DNA of 64,000 nucleotides, from the NCBI GenBank assembly GCA_907165275.2, contig OU015654.1, positions 14,463,501 through 14,527,500 on the forward strand, in the 5' to 3' direction. Made by a program: the position numbers and the translations under genes. Below the pieces are notes generated by a model. That model saw only the letters and a list, made by a program, of their open reading frames with translations. It ran no database searches and was not told the DNA's origin. This DNA comes from Zygaena filipendulae (lineage: Eukaryota; Arthropoda; Insecta; Lepidoptera; Zygaenidae). Positions 23,771 to 35,929 of this stretch are shown one piece after another; within the stretch, counting starts at the first letter, position 1; every line of letters starts with the position of its first letter.

Positions 23771-24818
23771 ACAAACATTGCACCTATCGATTTATTCTCC
23801 CCCCTCCCATATAAATTTTGTTAAGAGGCATATACAGGAGTGAACCTGTCGTCAGCCGCTATAAGAATCATATTATCTTGTAATATATTTTGATAGCAAA
23901 ATATGTAAAATAAGGTTTGATGATAAATCTACAACATATAATTTTACAAGAAAGTTTAAACAAAACGTACCAAATACGACCACTTGGCAATACTGCAAAA
24001 TTAACATCTCAAATAGGTATTTAGCCTATACTCCACATTATACCTACTGCTATCGGTTTATAGATATGATTTTTTACAACGGGTGACTTTAGTTTCACCC
24101 CTTCAAGCCTCTCAACACGATTTATATTTTTGACTCTCCTCTATCGCTTATTCATAAATGTACAGTAATAGCAACAATTTAAATGTAATCCACACCACAA
24201 TGACTCCCTACTGACAGGTAGGCATGTATGAACATCGTTAATTTACAATAATATCTATAAATAAATTCGATGAAATCGTCCTTTACAAAAACACAGTGAC
24301 GTCACGCACTCCTCGCCGCGAGCTCGCGTCGGCGGCCGACGGCGGCGGCCGGCGGCTCGCGTCGGTGACCGACACAACGACACGCGGGTAATTCGCACTG
24401 AACATTGTACATAAGTCATGTGTGTAGTGTCGTACTTACCGCCCGACGGGGTGCGGGGCGCGGCGGGGGTGCGCGGGCGCCGCCGGCCTCTTCCTCCGAC
24501 TAAGCTCTTATTTATCAATTAGACTATCTAGCTAAACAATATAGGCGTTCACTCGACTCACCGGCCGACGCGTCCGGCTCCGGTGTCAACATAACGTTAC
24601 GCACACGTCGGCGACGAACGGGTTCACTTTGTCGGGCGGCGCTCGCGCGTCCAAATCAACGAACGAATAAAACTTATAACGGGGGCTGTCCGTGGCCGGC
24701 TTATGTACAGGGTGCGCGGCGCGGCGGGGCTATGTACAGGCGCGAGTGCGTCCCGCGGGCGGCGCTAGTGCGGCTCCGCGTAGTAGGGCCGCGGCGGCGG
24801 CGCCCACGGGGCGAACTG
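23771..24818 (-). other. vvl: Probable vvl 3' UTR
   Basis: The extent is inferred from the stop codon to the first good AATAAA on the minus strand (TTTATT at 23791-23796). It includes two GC-rich stretches (24295-24370, 24440-24500), a TGACGTCA near 24298 and two TATGTACAGG repeats (near 24702 and 24730). No transcript evidence is available, so the end is uncertain. Confidence 0.3.
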
Positions 24819-25934
24819 TTAGTGCGCGGCTAGCGGGTGCGCGCCCTGCGGCAGGCCGTGCTGTGGGGACAGCCCGGGCGGGGAGTGCGAGTGCTGCAGC
24901 GGGGAGCCGTGCGCCGCGTGCGACCCGTGCGAGCCGTGCGAGCCGTGCGACCCGTGCGAGCCCAGCGCCTCGCCGTGTCCGTAGTGCGCGTGCCCCATGC
25001 CGTCCATCATCTCCCCGCCCAGTGTGTTGGGCGGCGTCATGCGCTTCTCCTTCTGCCGCCGGTTGCAGAACCACACGCGCACCACCTCCTTCTCCAGCTG
25101 CAGGCTGTCCGCCAGCGAGGTGATCTCCTGCGCCGACGGCTTCGGCTGCTTATGGAAGTGCTGCTCGAGCGCGCCCTTCACCGATACCTCGATCGAGGTG
25201 CGCTTCTTCCGCTTCCGGCCCTGCGCGGCGATCTTGTCGATGCTGGTCGGACTGCCGGTGGTCGAGTCGGCCTCCTCGAGCCACTTCTGTAGCAGCGGTT
25301 TCAGTTTGCACATGTTCTTAAAACTGAGCTGCAGCGCCTCGAACCTGCAGATGGTGGTCTGCGAGAACACGTTCCCGTAGAGCGTGCCCAGCGCGAGGCC
25401 CACGTCGGCCTGCGTGAAGCCGAGCTTGATGCGGCGCTGCTTGAACTGCTTGGCGAAGGCCTCGAGGTCGTCGCTGGTGGGCGTGTCTTCCTCGGGCTGG
25501 TCCCGCTCGAGCGCATGGTGGTGCGCCAGCGGGTGGTTGGGCGGCATCTCGCGCAGCATGTGGTGCTGGTGCATGGGCACCTGGTAGGAGTGCAGCGCCA
25601 CGGGCGAGCCGGCGCCATAGTGCGGTGACACGACGGGCGCGTGCCAGCCGTGCGAGTGCTGCAGGTGGCGGTGGTCGTGCGGCGCGGGCGGCGGCTTCAC
25701 GTCGGGCTGGTGCGCGTGCGCGTGGTGGTGCTGGTGCATGCTCCACGGGTCCGCGGGCGGCAGCGAGGCCCACGGGTTACTCAACACGGGCGCGCCCGGC
25801 GACGGGGACCCGCCCGCCTGCAGGTGGTGCTGGTACTTCATGTCGGCTGGCTCGGCACTTCGCGGCGACGCGGCGTGGTACCCGCCGATGTTGCCGAGGT
25901 CCAGCTCGCCCGGCATGTACGTGGTCGCCGCCAT
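24819..25934 (-). CDS. vvl: POU-homeodomain transcription factor Vvl (drifter / POU-M1)
   Basis: Sequence-specific nuclear transcription factor of POU class III. In Drosophila it is needed for trachea, wing veins and neurons; the Bombyx orthologue POU-M1/SGF-3 acts in the silk gland and neuroendocrine cells. The 371-aa product has a glycine/histidine-rich N-terminal region, a POU-specific domain (about residues 148-225, recognition helix SQTTICRFE at 191-199), a linker with [10 protein letters not shown], and a POU homeodomain (about 240-298, [11 protein letters not shown]). A five-fold GSH repeat lies at 325-339, and the C terminus ends LAAH as in the fly protein. The ATG at 25934 was chosen because it sits in a strong context (GCCATGG) and gives the family N terminus MAATTYMP; the frame continues seven codons upstream only to a GTG. 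The gene is a single uninterrupted exon, as recalled for Drosophila vvl. The matching length and intact domains leave little doubt; orthology rather than class III paralogy rests on the N and C termini. Confidence 0.97.
   Translation of the reverse strand: MAATTYMPGELDLGNIGGYHAASPRSAEPADMKYQHHLQAGGSPSPGAPVLSNPWASLPPADPWSMHQHHHAHAHQPDVKPPPAPHDHRHLQHSHGWHAPVVSPHYGAGSPVALHSYQVPMHQHHMLREMPPNHPLAHHHALERDQPEEDTPTSDDLEAFAKQFKQRRIKLGFTQADVGLALGTLYGNVFSQTTICRFEALQLSFKNMCKLKPLLQKWLEEADSTTGSPTSIDKIAAQGRKRKKRTSIEVSVKGALEQHFHKQPKPSAQEITSLADSLQLEKEVVRVWFCNRRQKEKRMTPPNTLGGEMMDGMGHAHYGHGEALGSHGSHGSHGSHGSHAAHGSPLQHSHSPPGLSPQHGLPQGAHPLAAH
24938..24982 (-). repeat. vvl: GSH codon repeat within vvl
   Basis: Five consecutive Gly-Ser-His triplets are encoded by 9-bp units related to GGCTCGCAC. 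Such repeats change length by slippage. This one lies in the flexible C-terminal tail, outside both DNA-binding domains. Confidence 0.7.
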
Positions 25935-26420
25935 GGCGCCGTACCTGAGGTCCACGGTGGACGGCGTCTTGCCGGCTCGAAGGCTCGCGAGCCTTCAACT
26001 GGCGCTCGTATTTGCGAAACTAGCGCGTTTATCGCGCGAAACTGCGGTAGCGGCGGGAGCCACCTCACATCACCGAGAAAAACAACGAGCGACATGCGCG
26101 TGCGTGCGCGTCGGCAGCACGGAGCGGACTGTGGGGCGACGGGCCGCTGCGCGCGCTCGCGGCCCGGAGAGGGGCGGCCCCGCCCCCAGCCGCCGCCCGC
26201 TAATGACGATGTAATTACTGCGCCCCGCCCCGCCCGCCGCCGCCCCGCGCCCCGCGCGCCGCCGCCGCCCCGCGGCCCGCGCCGTCTCCGTCTCGCTACA
26301 CTCGCTACACTCCCTGCGCGCTACGCTCGCCCGCCGCGCCGCTACGAGCCGCGTAGCGCCGCCACACTGCGCTGCGCTCTGCCCGCGGCACACGGCACAC
26401 CGCACAATAGACACCTGACT
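25935..26420 (-). promoter_or_regulatory. vvl: CpG-rich vvl 5' leader and promoter region
   Basis: A dense CpG block immediately upstream of the vvl ATG is far more GC-rich than the surroundings. It contains short repeats (CGCTACACT near 26294) and C-rich tracts near 26220-26270. I see no convincing TATA box on the minus strand. The 5' UTR and promoter probably lie here, but the transcription start cannot be placed by eye. Confidence 0.45.
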
Positions 26421-27600
26421 CCTGGCTCGCCAGCGTGCGCCGGCCGATGCCGACGGCTTTATGTTGTGTCGTCACATCACAAACAACCACTAAATAATAA
26501 CCATGACATTGATCCACACAGACTCAATCACGACAATTACACTTTACATATACTTACTTTATGACTGTTTCGTACGGGTACGCATACATACATAATAATT
26601 TATGTTAAAACAGTGGCGATCACCTTTAAATCAACGTAGACTCTAAATATTGAATTTTAAATAGGAAGGCATACAAATACCTATGTCATGTTCACACTAC
26701 AATAATATTCAACAGACAGGTCTACATGACAATCGACATGCATTCTATAACTATAAAATATCGTAATTGAGTTATTTGTATATTTGTATATTGAATGTAT
26801 ATGTCGCCGTAAAATTGTAAATCGTTAGTTTTATAAAGGAACGACGGTGATATTGTGAAATTCTGAGGACAAAAAATGCGTGGTGGTGGGTGCTCGCACA
26901 TGATAAATCGGTACCGTCGGTACTATTTGACTGTGTTGTGGTCACAATTCAAACCTAACCTAACCTAGTAGGCATGTCGGGATGCACATTGCACATAAAT
27001 ATCTACCTCTTCAATGCCAATCGATTACAATCTAACAGTTTTTACAATTTTAGGGTGACATATAGATTGCACATATAGAGTTAAGCTTTATAAAGCACAC
27101 TATCGAATATCGTATTTTAATGTAGGTATTTTTTTTATAATAAAAAAAAACGGGTTCCTGTAATTTATTTTTACATTTAATTTTATAATAAACAATCAGA
27201 TATCGTTTAAGAATTTATTACCTATGCTAGCTCTACCTATTCCTCCAAGACAAAAATAAATACTTACTTCTATAAATAAAAGTAATGCTTAAAGAAAAAG
27301 TCTTAGCCAGTATTCTCCATCTAAACTTACAGACAAGATTTTGATAAGTTTAGAACAAAATAGATTTACGGTAACGTGTGTTTTTATTCAAATTATTATT
27401 TATTTGCTGCATGCATGCTATTTTATCGTTCTAATGATAAACAATTATTAATACTCATATTATTATGCTCTCCGACGGTGCTGGCTGACCGTTTTTTGAT
27501 CATTTAACCACGCAAACATTTCTCGTCAACTCGTTTTCTTTAGATATTTTTGTTAAACTTATATCTAATTATTAATAATGGATGCCATTTTTCCTTCTTT
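26421..27600. other. AT-rich span upstream of vvl
   Basis: No gene or repeat is firmly recognised. Three copies of CCTAA occur near 26952-26968. Upstream regulatory DNA of vvl is possible, but nothing specific is visible. Confidence 0.35.
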
Positions 27601-27768
27601 CTATGTTCTTAAGATTTTCTTATCCGTATATTAATGTAAAACTAATGTCTCTTTGTATTTTTGTATATCGTTAATGCGCTCCTAGAACTTTGGTCCGCGT
27701 GCGATAAAACTTTGGTGGGTTGTAACGCGCGCGCAAGGAAAAGTTTATATAAAAAAAAACTCCATCGT
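27600..27768 (+). mobile_element. Helitron-like remnant, 5' part
   Basis: GATAAAACTTTGGTGGGTTGT is the plus-strand version of the block seen in the copies at 12076 and 12370. The copy continues after the hAT insertion at 30788-30794 (CAGCTAA), so the two pieces were once contiguous. The 5' limit is uncertain. Confidence 0.5.
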
Positions 27769-28705
27769 GCCGGGTACAGGGGCGGATCCAGGGGGGGGGC
27801 ACTGGGGGCAATTGCCCCCCCTGAAGACCTAAATAGGTACCTACTTTAATTAGACCTTAGAAAAATCTTCGCAAGGTTGTGGCTTTTCACCAAAGTTTCA
27901 TCGTAATTTGAATAGAAATATACGAATGAACCTGAATGAACGAACAAATATTCATTTTTAAAACTCTATAAATTATTAGTTCGTAACGAACCCCTATGGA
28001 AGTTTGTATCTATTATTGTAAAACAAACACAAAATCTGTCAATTCTTTCTCGTTAAAACAAATTTTCTGTTTTGAAACTACGTGCCGTATGGTATATTTC
28101 TCATTTAAAAGGAGAAGTTTCTGTGTTTGGCTGTATATATGTTTTTACAATTATCCTTATATATGTAGTTTCTCTATCCCTTTTCTTTAACTTCATCCAA
28201 CATCCTTGAGACTTGGAAGTAAGCTATTGTGATTTCACTTCCCAAAACTAGTTGGTACCTAACTCTTCTACTTTTTTCCACGTTCAAAGCAAATCTATCC
28301 ATATTATTTATTTATATTATGTAACTGACGAACTAAATGGAATTAATAGAATTTCGATTTTTATTCCCCGTCATATTGTAGATACCTCTGTGCTTAAAAA
28401 ATAGTCGACGACTTTTATCACGTGCGGTGCGCGATGAATTCGGATTTGGAAAAAAATTTGGGCAAATTTCCAAAATTTATCAAATTTTTCTTCTGTTGAC
28501 TGTAAATTTTAAAATCTATTGTCAAAAACATCTTTTTTTTCAATAGTACCTATTTTTCCGTAATCTCGTCATGGACGAAAATTATTCACTTCTCTGAGTT
28601 TTCTGCGTTATTTCCCAAATTTTCTCCTCATTTTACTAATCCAAGGAGTAACCTTCTCCTTTTTGTTTACGCCGATGTGTGCTGTATGAATCTGACAGAA
28701 GAGTA

Positions 28706-28960
28706 ATTGAAATTGAAAATTGAAATTGAAAAAACTTTATTTGACACAACACAAAGATTTACAGCATACGTATACAACAACTAGACATAGTAACGCGATA
28801 AGTTGGAGCGGCTGCAAAATGTGTGTGCTTTACATATTCGCCAGACGCACTACACATATTCTTTGTACCATCTTTAAAGTGCTGAGGGATCCCAAATCAC
28901 CGACTTACTTCAAAGAAAGTTTCAGATTGCTTTATGTCGGTCGTGAAGCTACGTCAGGTA
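28706..28960 (-). mobile_element. LINE 3' tail, inverted
   Basis: Read on the minus strand it ends AAATAAAG followed by a TTTCAA-type simple repeat (28706-28735). This is the same signal-plus-repeat layout as at 19338 and 59750. The 5' limit is arbitrary. It lies inside the hAT element. Confidence 0.35.
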
Positions 28961-29339
28961 TTTAGGTAGTTCTTTGTTCTTCTGATCACGAAACCCCTTT
29001 TTTACCACATCACATGTGCACCTCTGATGGTTTTTTCTCAGTTTAGTAAAAAAATCGCTATTAACCATAAAACTTCCCATTATTTTCCTATCACTTTATA
29101 GATACAAACCTACAAAATTTTAATTTAAAGTTGTTAATTCAGGTCAGATTCGCTGGAACGTAAATTTTTCATTTTTTACTTTTATCTGTTGTAGCTTCCA
29201 TATAGATTATTTTATGCATGAAAGTACAAGTTGAAAATAATGAAATACTAAAAAAACTTTGATTTTACAGAGAATCGTACTCAAAAACCGCTATACCTAC
29301 CTAAGCTCTATCGTTTTCGACACCACATTTTTTTTAAAT

Positions 29340-30604
29340 ATGAAAAACATAAAACTAAAAAAATAAAAATAACAAAATACCGACTTAATCCATCAGACAA
29401 AAATACATGTAATACTATTGTTGGTTTGTGCTACCACTTTTTGATTTAAATTCGGTGCCAAGCCCGCTTACGTCTACCCACTTGGGTTGTTCAGCTTACA
29501 ACGAACTCGTGGCGGGACTGGACTTAGCCCATGTACCTACGCCATATTTGGCTTGTCACCGATTTCAAATAATAATAGTAGTCAAGTGGTAGAATAAACC
29601 AATAATAACTACTGGTACTGGTATAATAACTACTGGTAATAACTACCAAAAATAAACTTACGTGTATTTTTGTCTGTTGGATAAAATCGATATTTTGTTA
29701 TTTTTAGCTTTTTAGTTTTGTGTTGTTGGAAGTCGGTTTTAATTTTTTTTTTAAATTTTGTTTATTTCTTGCTTTCAAGTGAGTCCGTTTGTAAATTTAT
29801 CTAAGTTACAATAGCCTAATGTCAATTGCTCATCGCCTTTTACAAAATACAGCTTTTATCGACGGTTGATTGTTGAGGAGTTCTCCTGGTACGTCATCAT
29901 CAGTTCCACTTTACCATATACATTGTGACGAGCATAAATTATTTAGGAACCATATTAAAGTTAACGAATCGGAACTCGTGAAATACCTTTTATTGAGTAG
30001 TTCCGATGACCATCTGTGGTCTTCATAATCAGTTTCACTTCTTCAAATTTTGCTTTCCAAAAGCAAATAAACGATTTACTATAAAAAATACAAAAATCGC
30101 TATAGGTGTGTCTGTAATTTTTGAAGAGTTCTCTTGATTTCTCCATGATTCCATCATCAGGTTCTCGATTTGGTGACAATGGGACCAACTTGGGAGTATA
30201 CCCTTTCAAACAACAAAATCAATTTTCTAAATCGATCCAATCGAAACCCGTGAAATACGTATTATTGTTGAGTAGTTCCGATGAACACTTGTGGTCTTCA
30301 TGATCAGTTCCACTTCTTCAAATTTTGCTTTCCGAAAGCAAATGAACGATTTACTATAAAATATACCCAAATCGCTATAGGTGTGCCTATTATTTTTGAA
30401 GAGTTCCCACGATTTCCCCAAGATCTTTTGAGGATAATAAAGATTCTTAAACCATAAGATCCCATCATCAGATCCCACTTGGTATACGCTTTCAAACAAA
30501 AAATTAATTTTCGAAATCGTTCCAACCCTAGCTTCGAGTAATATAAAAAAAAAAAAACATACAGCCGAATGCGTAACCTCCTCCTTTTTGGAAGTCGGTT
30601 AAAA
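29340..30604 (-). mobile_element. Unclassified element with AACCGACTTCC ends, copy 1
   Basis: Same organisation and orientation as the right arm at 52061-53296. It has an AT-rich outer part with AAATAACAAAATACCGA, a central block naming GGCTTGTCACCGA and CCCACTTGGGTTGTTC, then diverged duplicated units with CATCATCAG and GAAATACGTATTATT. It ends CCTTTTTGGAAGTCGGTTAA at 30602. It carries no recognised protein domain. It is more diverged from the two 50-53 kb copies than they are from each other, and it is nested in the hAT element. Confidence 0.6.
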
Positions 30605-30787
30605 AATCGCGAAACATACACACAGATAATATAATACATACATAAGCTCAATTCAGATGCTCTCAATATGAAGCACTTAAATTTTATTAATGGACTTTTT
30701 TGTCTATCCTGTTAATTCAAAAAATTTCATGGTGCAACCAAATTGCACCCCCCTCAACCAAATCCTGGATCCGCCCCTGGCCGGGTA

Positions 30788-30794
30788 CAGCTAA
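30788..30794 (+). mobile_element. Helitron-like remnant, 3' end
   Basis: CAGCTAA directly after the hAT target duplication completes the 3' terminus of the Helitron copy that begins near 27600 (its penultimate block GCCGGGTA became the duplicated target). Confidence 0.45.
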
Positions 30795-31562
30795 GTATAT
30801 AGATTATAATGAATTTTTAACTACATAGTTAAACATGCAGTAAGTGATGTCATAAACCGTATTTATTCTAGTTTTAAAACTTCTTTCAAATTCGATACGT
30901 GAAACATAAACAAACTGCAAGTAATAATATGCCTCGAGTTACTTTGTAAATACAATTAATTTCCAGATAAATGAGAAACAAAATATTATGTGGAACTGTG
31001 GACTCTTCAATAATTGTCAAATGCACACTACTAGCGCCATCTGTTGTGGAGTAGTCGCAACATACGGATGGACTTGTATTAAAATTTAAATAATTTTATT
31101 ACAAAAATTTAAAAGCATTAATGTATCTAGGTTCTTTACACATTCATTATTATTTATTTATGTTAAAAATACAAATAACAGGTCAATGTGTAAATTATTA
31201 TTGAACAATATTTTTATTTAGATTCGGTTGATACATACGGATTTTGTTTATTTTATAAACATTTTATTCCATTACATATTTATGTTACGCGAGTCATTTA
31301 AAATCATATAAATGCTAATAGATATAAAATTAACGTGAGAACTTCACACAATTTTATTTTTCAAATATTCATAATTTTTAACTCTATCTTGAGTCGCATA
31401 GCAGAACTACTAATTCAACCCCTTCTCTACATGGGGTTGATCACTCGCAACAACAGAGATTGTAAAATACCAGTCATGTCTTGTCTAGTAGATAGGTATA
31501 GGTTATACCTTTTTTTTTCAAATTATTTTAAACTTTCTTTAGAAATGAGGTAGCAATCCTTC
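30795..31562. other. AT-rich intergenic span
   Basis: Nothing recognised. It includes the common phrase CTACTAGCGCCATCTG (about 31028), also seen near 42865, which probably belongs to a repeat. Confidence 0.35.
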
Positions 31563-31752
31563 CTGATATATATTATATATGTAAATGCGAATGTGTTATG
31601 CTTTTACACCTTAACTACTCAACCCGACCATCATGAAATTTTGTATATATTCGTTGTTCAGGGGTACGAAAAAGGATAAAGAGTGCTTTTTATTCCAGAA
31701 TTCCCCTGGGAACTCCGAAATTTACGCGGACAAAACGGCTGGAAATAGCTAT
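31563..31752 (+). mobile_element. Helitron-like element, decayed
   Basis: Plus-strand family blocks ACCTTAACTACTCAACC, GACCATCATGAAATTTTG and AGAATTCCCCTGGGAACTC are clear. The CTAG end has drifted to AGCTATAG. Confidence 0.55.
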
Positions 31753-32659
31753 AGGTATGTTATAGATGTAATAGGTATTAACTATAACTTTGTGGATACA
31801 ATTAAATTAAAAATAATAATAATTAAACAAATAACAGGTGATTGAATGCATTACAAATGTTTTTGGAATTTCCATCTGTCTGTTTGCTTGAACGCACATC
31901 ACAATGTGTGTATACCTAATGTTACTACTTAGCTCCATATTGGATAAACAGATTTTTATGAAATTCAATAAATAGTTACTAACTTAGGTCCTGGATAGAA
32001 CATGGTGTTATTTTTCCCCTCGGGAAAAATGTACGATATCCAAAGCAAGACGTGCGGCTTGGAGCAGATTGTTTACAATAAAAGGGTTACTTTTAGCTAC
32101 TTTTAAAAGGGATTCATTAATACCTATTTGTTTAATATCGATAAAGCTATAATTTCACTCAGTTAAATAAAAATAACAATTTTACTGACAAAACTCACAC
32201 ATTGAATGATTTTACCAATGAATCGGTAGGTTGGTATATCAATAATATACGATTTTGCTGGATTTTTTTTCACACTTTCATAATTTTTGACATTGAAAAT
32301 TTCGATTGAGCAACATAGAAAAGATGTTATAATTTATGTGCTCCTGGATTTCTAGAAAAATAAAAAAATAAAACAGAGTTAAATGCCGAAAAGTCCGCCG
32401 TGACAAGCGTCTTACAGGCAAACGAGCACGGGCGGCTTCTTATTGAAGCTACTGAGGCCCCAGCGTTTGTGCAGAACTTAAGTGATGGCGCGGGAAGCGT
32501 CCGACGGCTCCCTTAGCTCGGGGACACCCTACTAGATGTTATGTATGACTGATGTTTTCGTTTTCACTGTGTTGAAGACTCTCTGATCAAAATACTTCCG
32601 AATAAAATGATAAAATGAATCTCTGAATAAAATGATTCCCACTTATAATGTTTTAAACA
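31753..32659. other. Intergenic span, no gene recognised
   Basis: AT-rich apart from a GC-balanced stretch at about 32385-32530 (CCGAAAAGTCCGCCGTG to GGGGACACCCTACTAG) that I cannot assign. It has no open frame of note. Confidence 0.35.
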
Positions 32660-32891
32660 CTAGCTGTCCGCCGCGGTTTCTCCCGCGGTAGTTTCGGAGT
32701 TTCCGTGGGAATTTCAGGACAAAAAGTACCCAATGTCGCTCAAAACTACCGTAGCTTCCTATAAGTGAAAGAATTTTCAAAATCTGTTCTGTAGTTCCAT
32801 AGATTACCCTTATACAACGTCACAAACCCACAAACTCACAAACCACAATACACAAACTCACAAACTTTAGCTCTTTATAATATTAGTATAG
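32660..32891 (-). mobile_element. Helitron-like element
   Basis: It runs from CTAGCTGTCCGCC at 32660 to the TTTATAATATTAGTATAGA end at 32891, flanked by A and T. The 3' hairpin (CCGCGG around GTTTCTC) is well kept. The tail repeats CACAAAC several times (32820-32865). Confidence 0.7.
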
Positions 32892-33507
32892 ATTACAATC
32901 CACATACATATAATAGGTACATATTGTGATATATTCAGAATATCAGACCTGGACCGCCTGCGAGTATCGATGGTGTGATTGGCGAAAAAGGCAAATGTTT
33001 ACTAAGGAGGATTATTCAAATTATTTTTTTATTAGGTTGTAAACAATTATTACACGCTGTTGTTGGGACCTACTTTTAAGTATTTAATATTATATATAAT
33101 ATTATGTACCTACTTGCATCAGTAAGTGTTACTCTTCCATAAATGCAAACGTTTAGTAAGTTTATAAACTTTATAAGTAGCAAACTAACGGCCAGATGCA
33201 AACTACTATAGTAAATCCCAAAAACAAACATTCTTTCAGTGTCAGTGAGCTTAAATTTGTTTGAAATATTTCTTTTAAATAGTACAAAATAAACTTTGTT
33301 TTATAGAAATCGGATGTTGCGAAAGAAGTCATCGTCATTTAAAGGCGTTAAGCATACCTACCTAAGCAAAATTTTAACAAAAAAAATTAAACCGACTTCA
33401 AGAGTTCCGTTATCTGTCTCCAAAACTATTAAACTACTTAAATGGGATACGTAAGTGGAACCATTTCGGAATACATCCTCTTTTAACAAAACATATACAT
33501 ACATATA

Positions 33508-33680
33508 CTAGCTGTCCCCCGCGATTTTATCCGCGGTAATTTCGGAGATCCCGTGGAAATTCCGGGAAAAAGTACTCTGTCCTTCTTTGTACCCCTGACA
33601 GTAGTTTAGTTTAGTTGCTTTTCCCCGCATTAATTCCGGAATTCCGGGATAAAAACTATAGGATAGGATAGTTTTTGGAA
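33508..33680 (-). mobile_element. Two Helitron-like fragments back to back
   Basis: A first 3' end CTAGCTGTCCCCCGCG at 33508 runs to CCCCTGACAG (33601). A second partial 3' block (TTTTCCCCGCATTAATTCCGG, 33620 on) then follows in the same orientation. Both are truncated. Confidence 0.5.
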
Positions 33681-34194
33681 ATTGAACCCCAAAACGACCC
33701 GTATATGTTTTTATTATATTCTTGAATAATGTCCTGGTTAATATGGCAAGTTTTATGCCCTTATAACTATAACAACTAGTTAGTTACATACAATTTGTTA
33801 ATGTACTAGGTATATTTATTCTCATTGATGTTTTTGTCCTCGTAACAGACCGTCTACCGACTGCAACCCTACAGGTGTAAACGTGCAACGTAAAAAACAT
33901 TGTTTTATGCCGCCGCTTATAAATGAATTACTAACAACTTCTGTCTTATCGGACTGTTCTTATTAGATTACCAGTTCCCATTTAATTTACAATTGAAATA
34001 GATACAAAAGTTGGAGCGGTGGACGTTGAAATGTATTCCTCATAATTAATTAATAATTATGTTTTACAACTATGGTCGCAGTTTTTCGTTTAAATATATT
34101 TTATAATAATTAGATCGATATACCTACATAAATGTTATCGGCGATATCTTTGATCGATAAGTATAATTTTGCAAGTGAACTTTCCTATTAAGGC
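33681..34194. other. AT-rich intergenic span
   Basis: No gene or recognisable repeat is seen. Confidence 0.35.
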
Positions 34195-34390
34195 GTACAT
34201 TATCAATTTGCGCGCTCGCGTCAGCTGCGACGGGCGCGGGCGGCCAGCGCGCGGGGCCCCCGGCGGCGGCGCGCGGGCCCCGGGCCGCGGGTCAGCCGGC
34301 GCTGGGCCCCGCGCAGATAACATCTCCCGATACGATCGGCCCGCGCCCGCGCCGATCGCAGCGATACGGCGAGTTTTTCGTCGATACTTG
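34195..34390. promoter_or_regulatory. Isolated CpG-rich island
   Basis: An abrupt GC-rich block in AT-rich DNA. It contains an inverted repeat GCGCGGGGCCC (34249-34259) with its complement at 34304-34314, then GATAAC and several CGATC or CGATAC motifs on the 3' side. Open frames on both strands are composition-driven. It could be an enhancer or an unannotated promoter. Confidence 0.25.
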
Positions 34391-35929
34391 CAATCAATAC
34401 GAATATACAAATATGCTTTCGACTCGGTTATCATATTTTAATGAATGTAAGAAACAATTTGTCGATATGCAGCTGCGTTTTTTGTGAGATTTGAATTCGG
34501 GATCGTAAGTTTCAATGCTGCCTTTGATCTTTGACTAAAATGGCGAAACTGGTAAAAGCTTGTTATGTTGCTATTCTTTGAAATCATTCCAATAACATTG
34601 TTGCACACCGATCTACAAAATGATACTGCTAGCCTAGGTACTGTTTAGTGCGATACAAAAAGTCGTTTGAAATGGGAAAATTTTCGATGCAGTGAACTTT
34701 TTTCAATGAGAATATTTTGGGACTGGGAGAGGGATATTAAGCTTTCAAAGGTTTTATTTCTACTATATACTAAAACAGTTTTAGGGTTTAGTGGTGTTTG
34801 ACCTATAAGTGTACTTAAGAGGTATTATTATTCGGTATATCTAATATTAGCTATGGTCGATTTGTAAGTATTTGTAAGATTTGCCTCGTCGAGGTGAGCT
34901 GACGAGCACGTATAGCTTAGTATGGGATCAAATACGTGCGTGTGGCCAGTGCTATTATTATAAGTCTTTCTAAAAATGATTGCATATAATATCTACGAGT
35001 ACTCAAAGTCGGTAAGTAAAAAAAAAAAGTACTCGGGTTTGTCTGTATATCCTCTTAGTCCTTCCACTGGCACTAAGAAACTAGCGTGTCAATATTGTAA
35101 CACAAAATTTGTAAGACTGAACCAAACTATTTCATATTCGTATATTAAAAATTAGTTTTATTAAACAGAATATTATATCGTGCCATGAAGTCGAGTCGAC
35201 TGGTCGTATTGTTGCAGTAAAATTATATTTTCAAGTAAAGTTCAATTGCCGTAAATGTACGTATGGAGACGGTTCCCTTGAGAACGGCTCGACCGATTTT
35301 ACTGATTCCTTTTTTTGCTGTAGTCAGGACAAGGTGAAAGGGATTTTTTTTTAATCACGTCAAAAGTCGGAAACTTTGACGATATTTATTCTTTTGTGAA
35401 AACTCACTGCCTTATCAAGAAATTTTGAAAACAAAATTACCTATTAAGCTGAGACGAGAATGTAGAGACGTGGTGACAACACGATACAGTTCCTAGATTG
35501 GTGCAAAGTAGGTGTATGGACACTCGTCAATGCCAAAATAAGTAACTGAATGTCTGAGCATTTTCAAATTTATTAAATGGTCTCTAAATTGTCTCATAAA
35601 AAAATATACTCTTGATATAAATATAGTAGAGTCCCTAAAGGAATTCCAATATTTATGTCAACGAAACCGAACTGGTGTCGGTTTATTACTTAAATGAAAT
35701 AGTATCTCTATGGCTCGGGGTGTTCCTAAAAATAGTATTTATTTACATTAGTCCAAAATCATTTGTATTGTATTATAATAATAAATAGCTAAGTATGAAC
35801 AAACAAGAATACTCTACCTGTAATGTTGCATTTTGCAATTTCTTTATTTCGAATATAAGGGGGTAATAATCATACTATTATTTAATATTCGGTCAAACTC
35901 GCACTCGCCTGATTGAGTGCAATTTATCA
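34391..35929. other. AT-rich intergenic span
   Basis: No gene or clear repeat is recognised. Confidence 0.35.

Larger units (their letters stand above)
27777..30779. mobile_element. hAT-type DNA transposon, non-autonomous, 3.0 kb
   Basis: Perfect 16-bp terminal inverted repeats CAGGGGCGGATCCAGG (27777-27792) and its complement (30764-30779) are flanked by an 8-bp direct repeat GCCGGGTA (27769-27776 and 30780-30787). Eight-base duplications and CAGGG-type ends are hallmarks of the hAT superfamily. No transposase frame survives. Part of the interior is a nested insertion (29340-30604), and a LINE-like tail and a Helitron-like block (about 27880-27975) are also inside. Confidence 0.8.

Noticed and set aside
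24692..25123. Antisense and offset open frames over vvl (up to 307 codons at 25641-26564)
   Set aside because: They are GC-rich shadow frames, Arg/Ala/Pro-rich and without domains. The vvl frame explains the sequence.
25935..25955. Longer vvl start giving [15 protein letters not shown]
   Set aside because: The upstream codon is GTG, not ATG. The ATG at 25934 has a strong context and gives the family N terminus.
26952..26968. Three CCTAA units, like the insect telomere repeat TTAGG
   Set aside because: Three units are too few to be an interstitial telomere tract.
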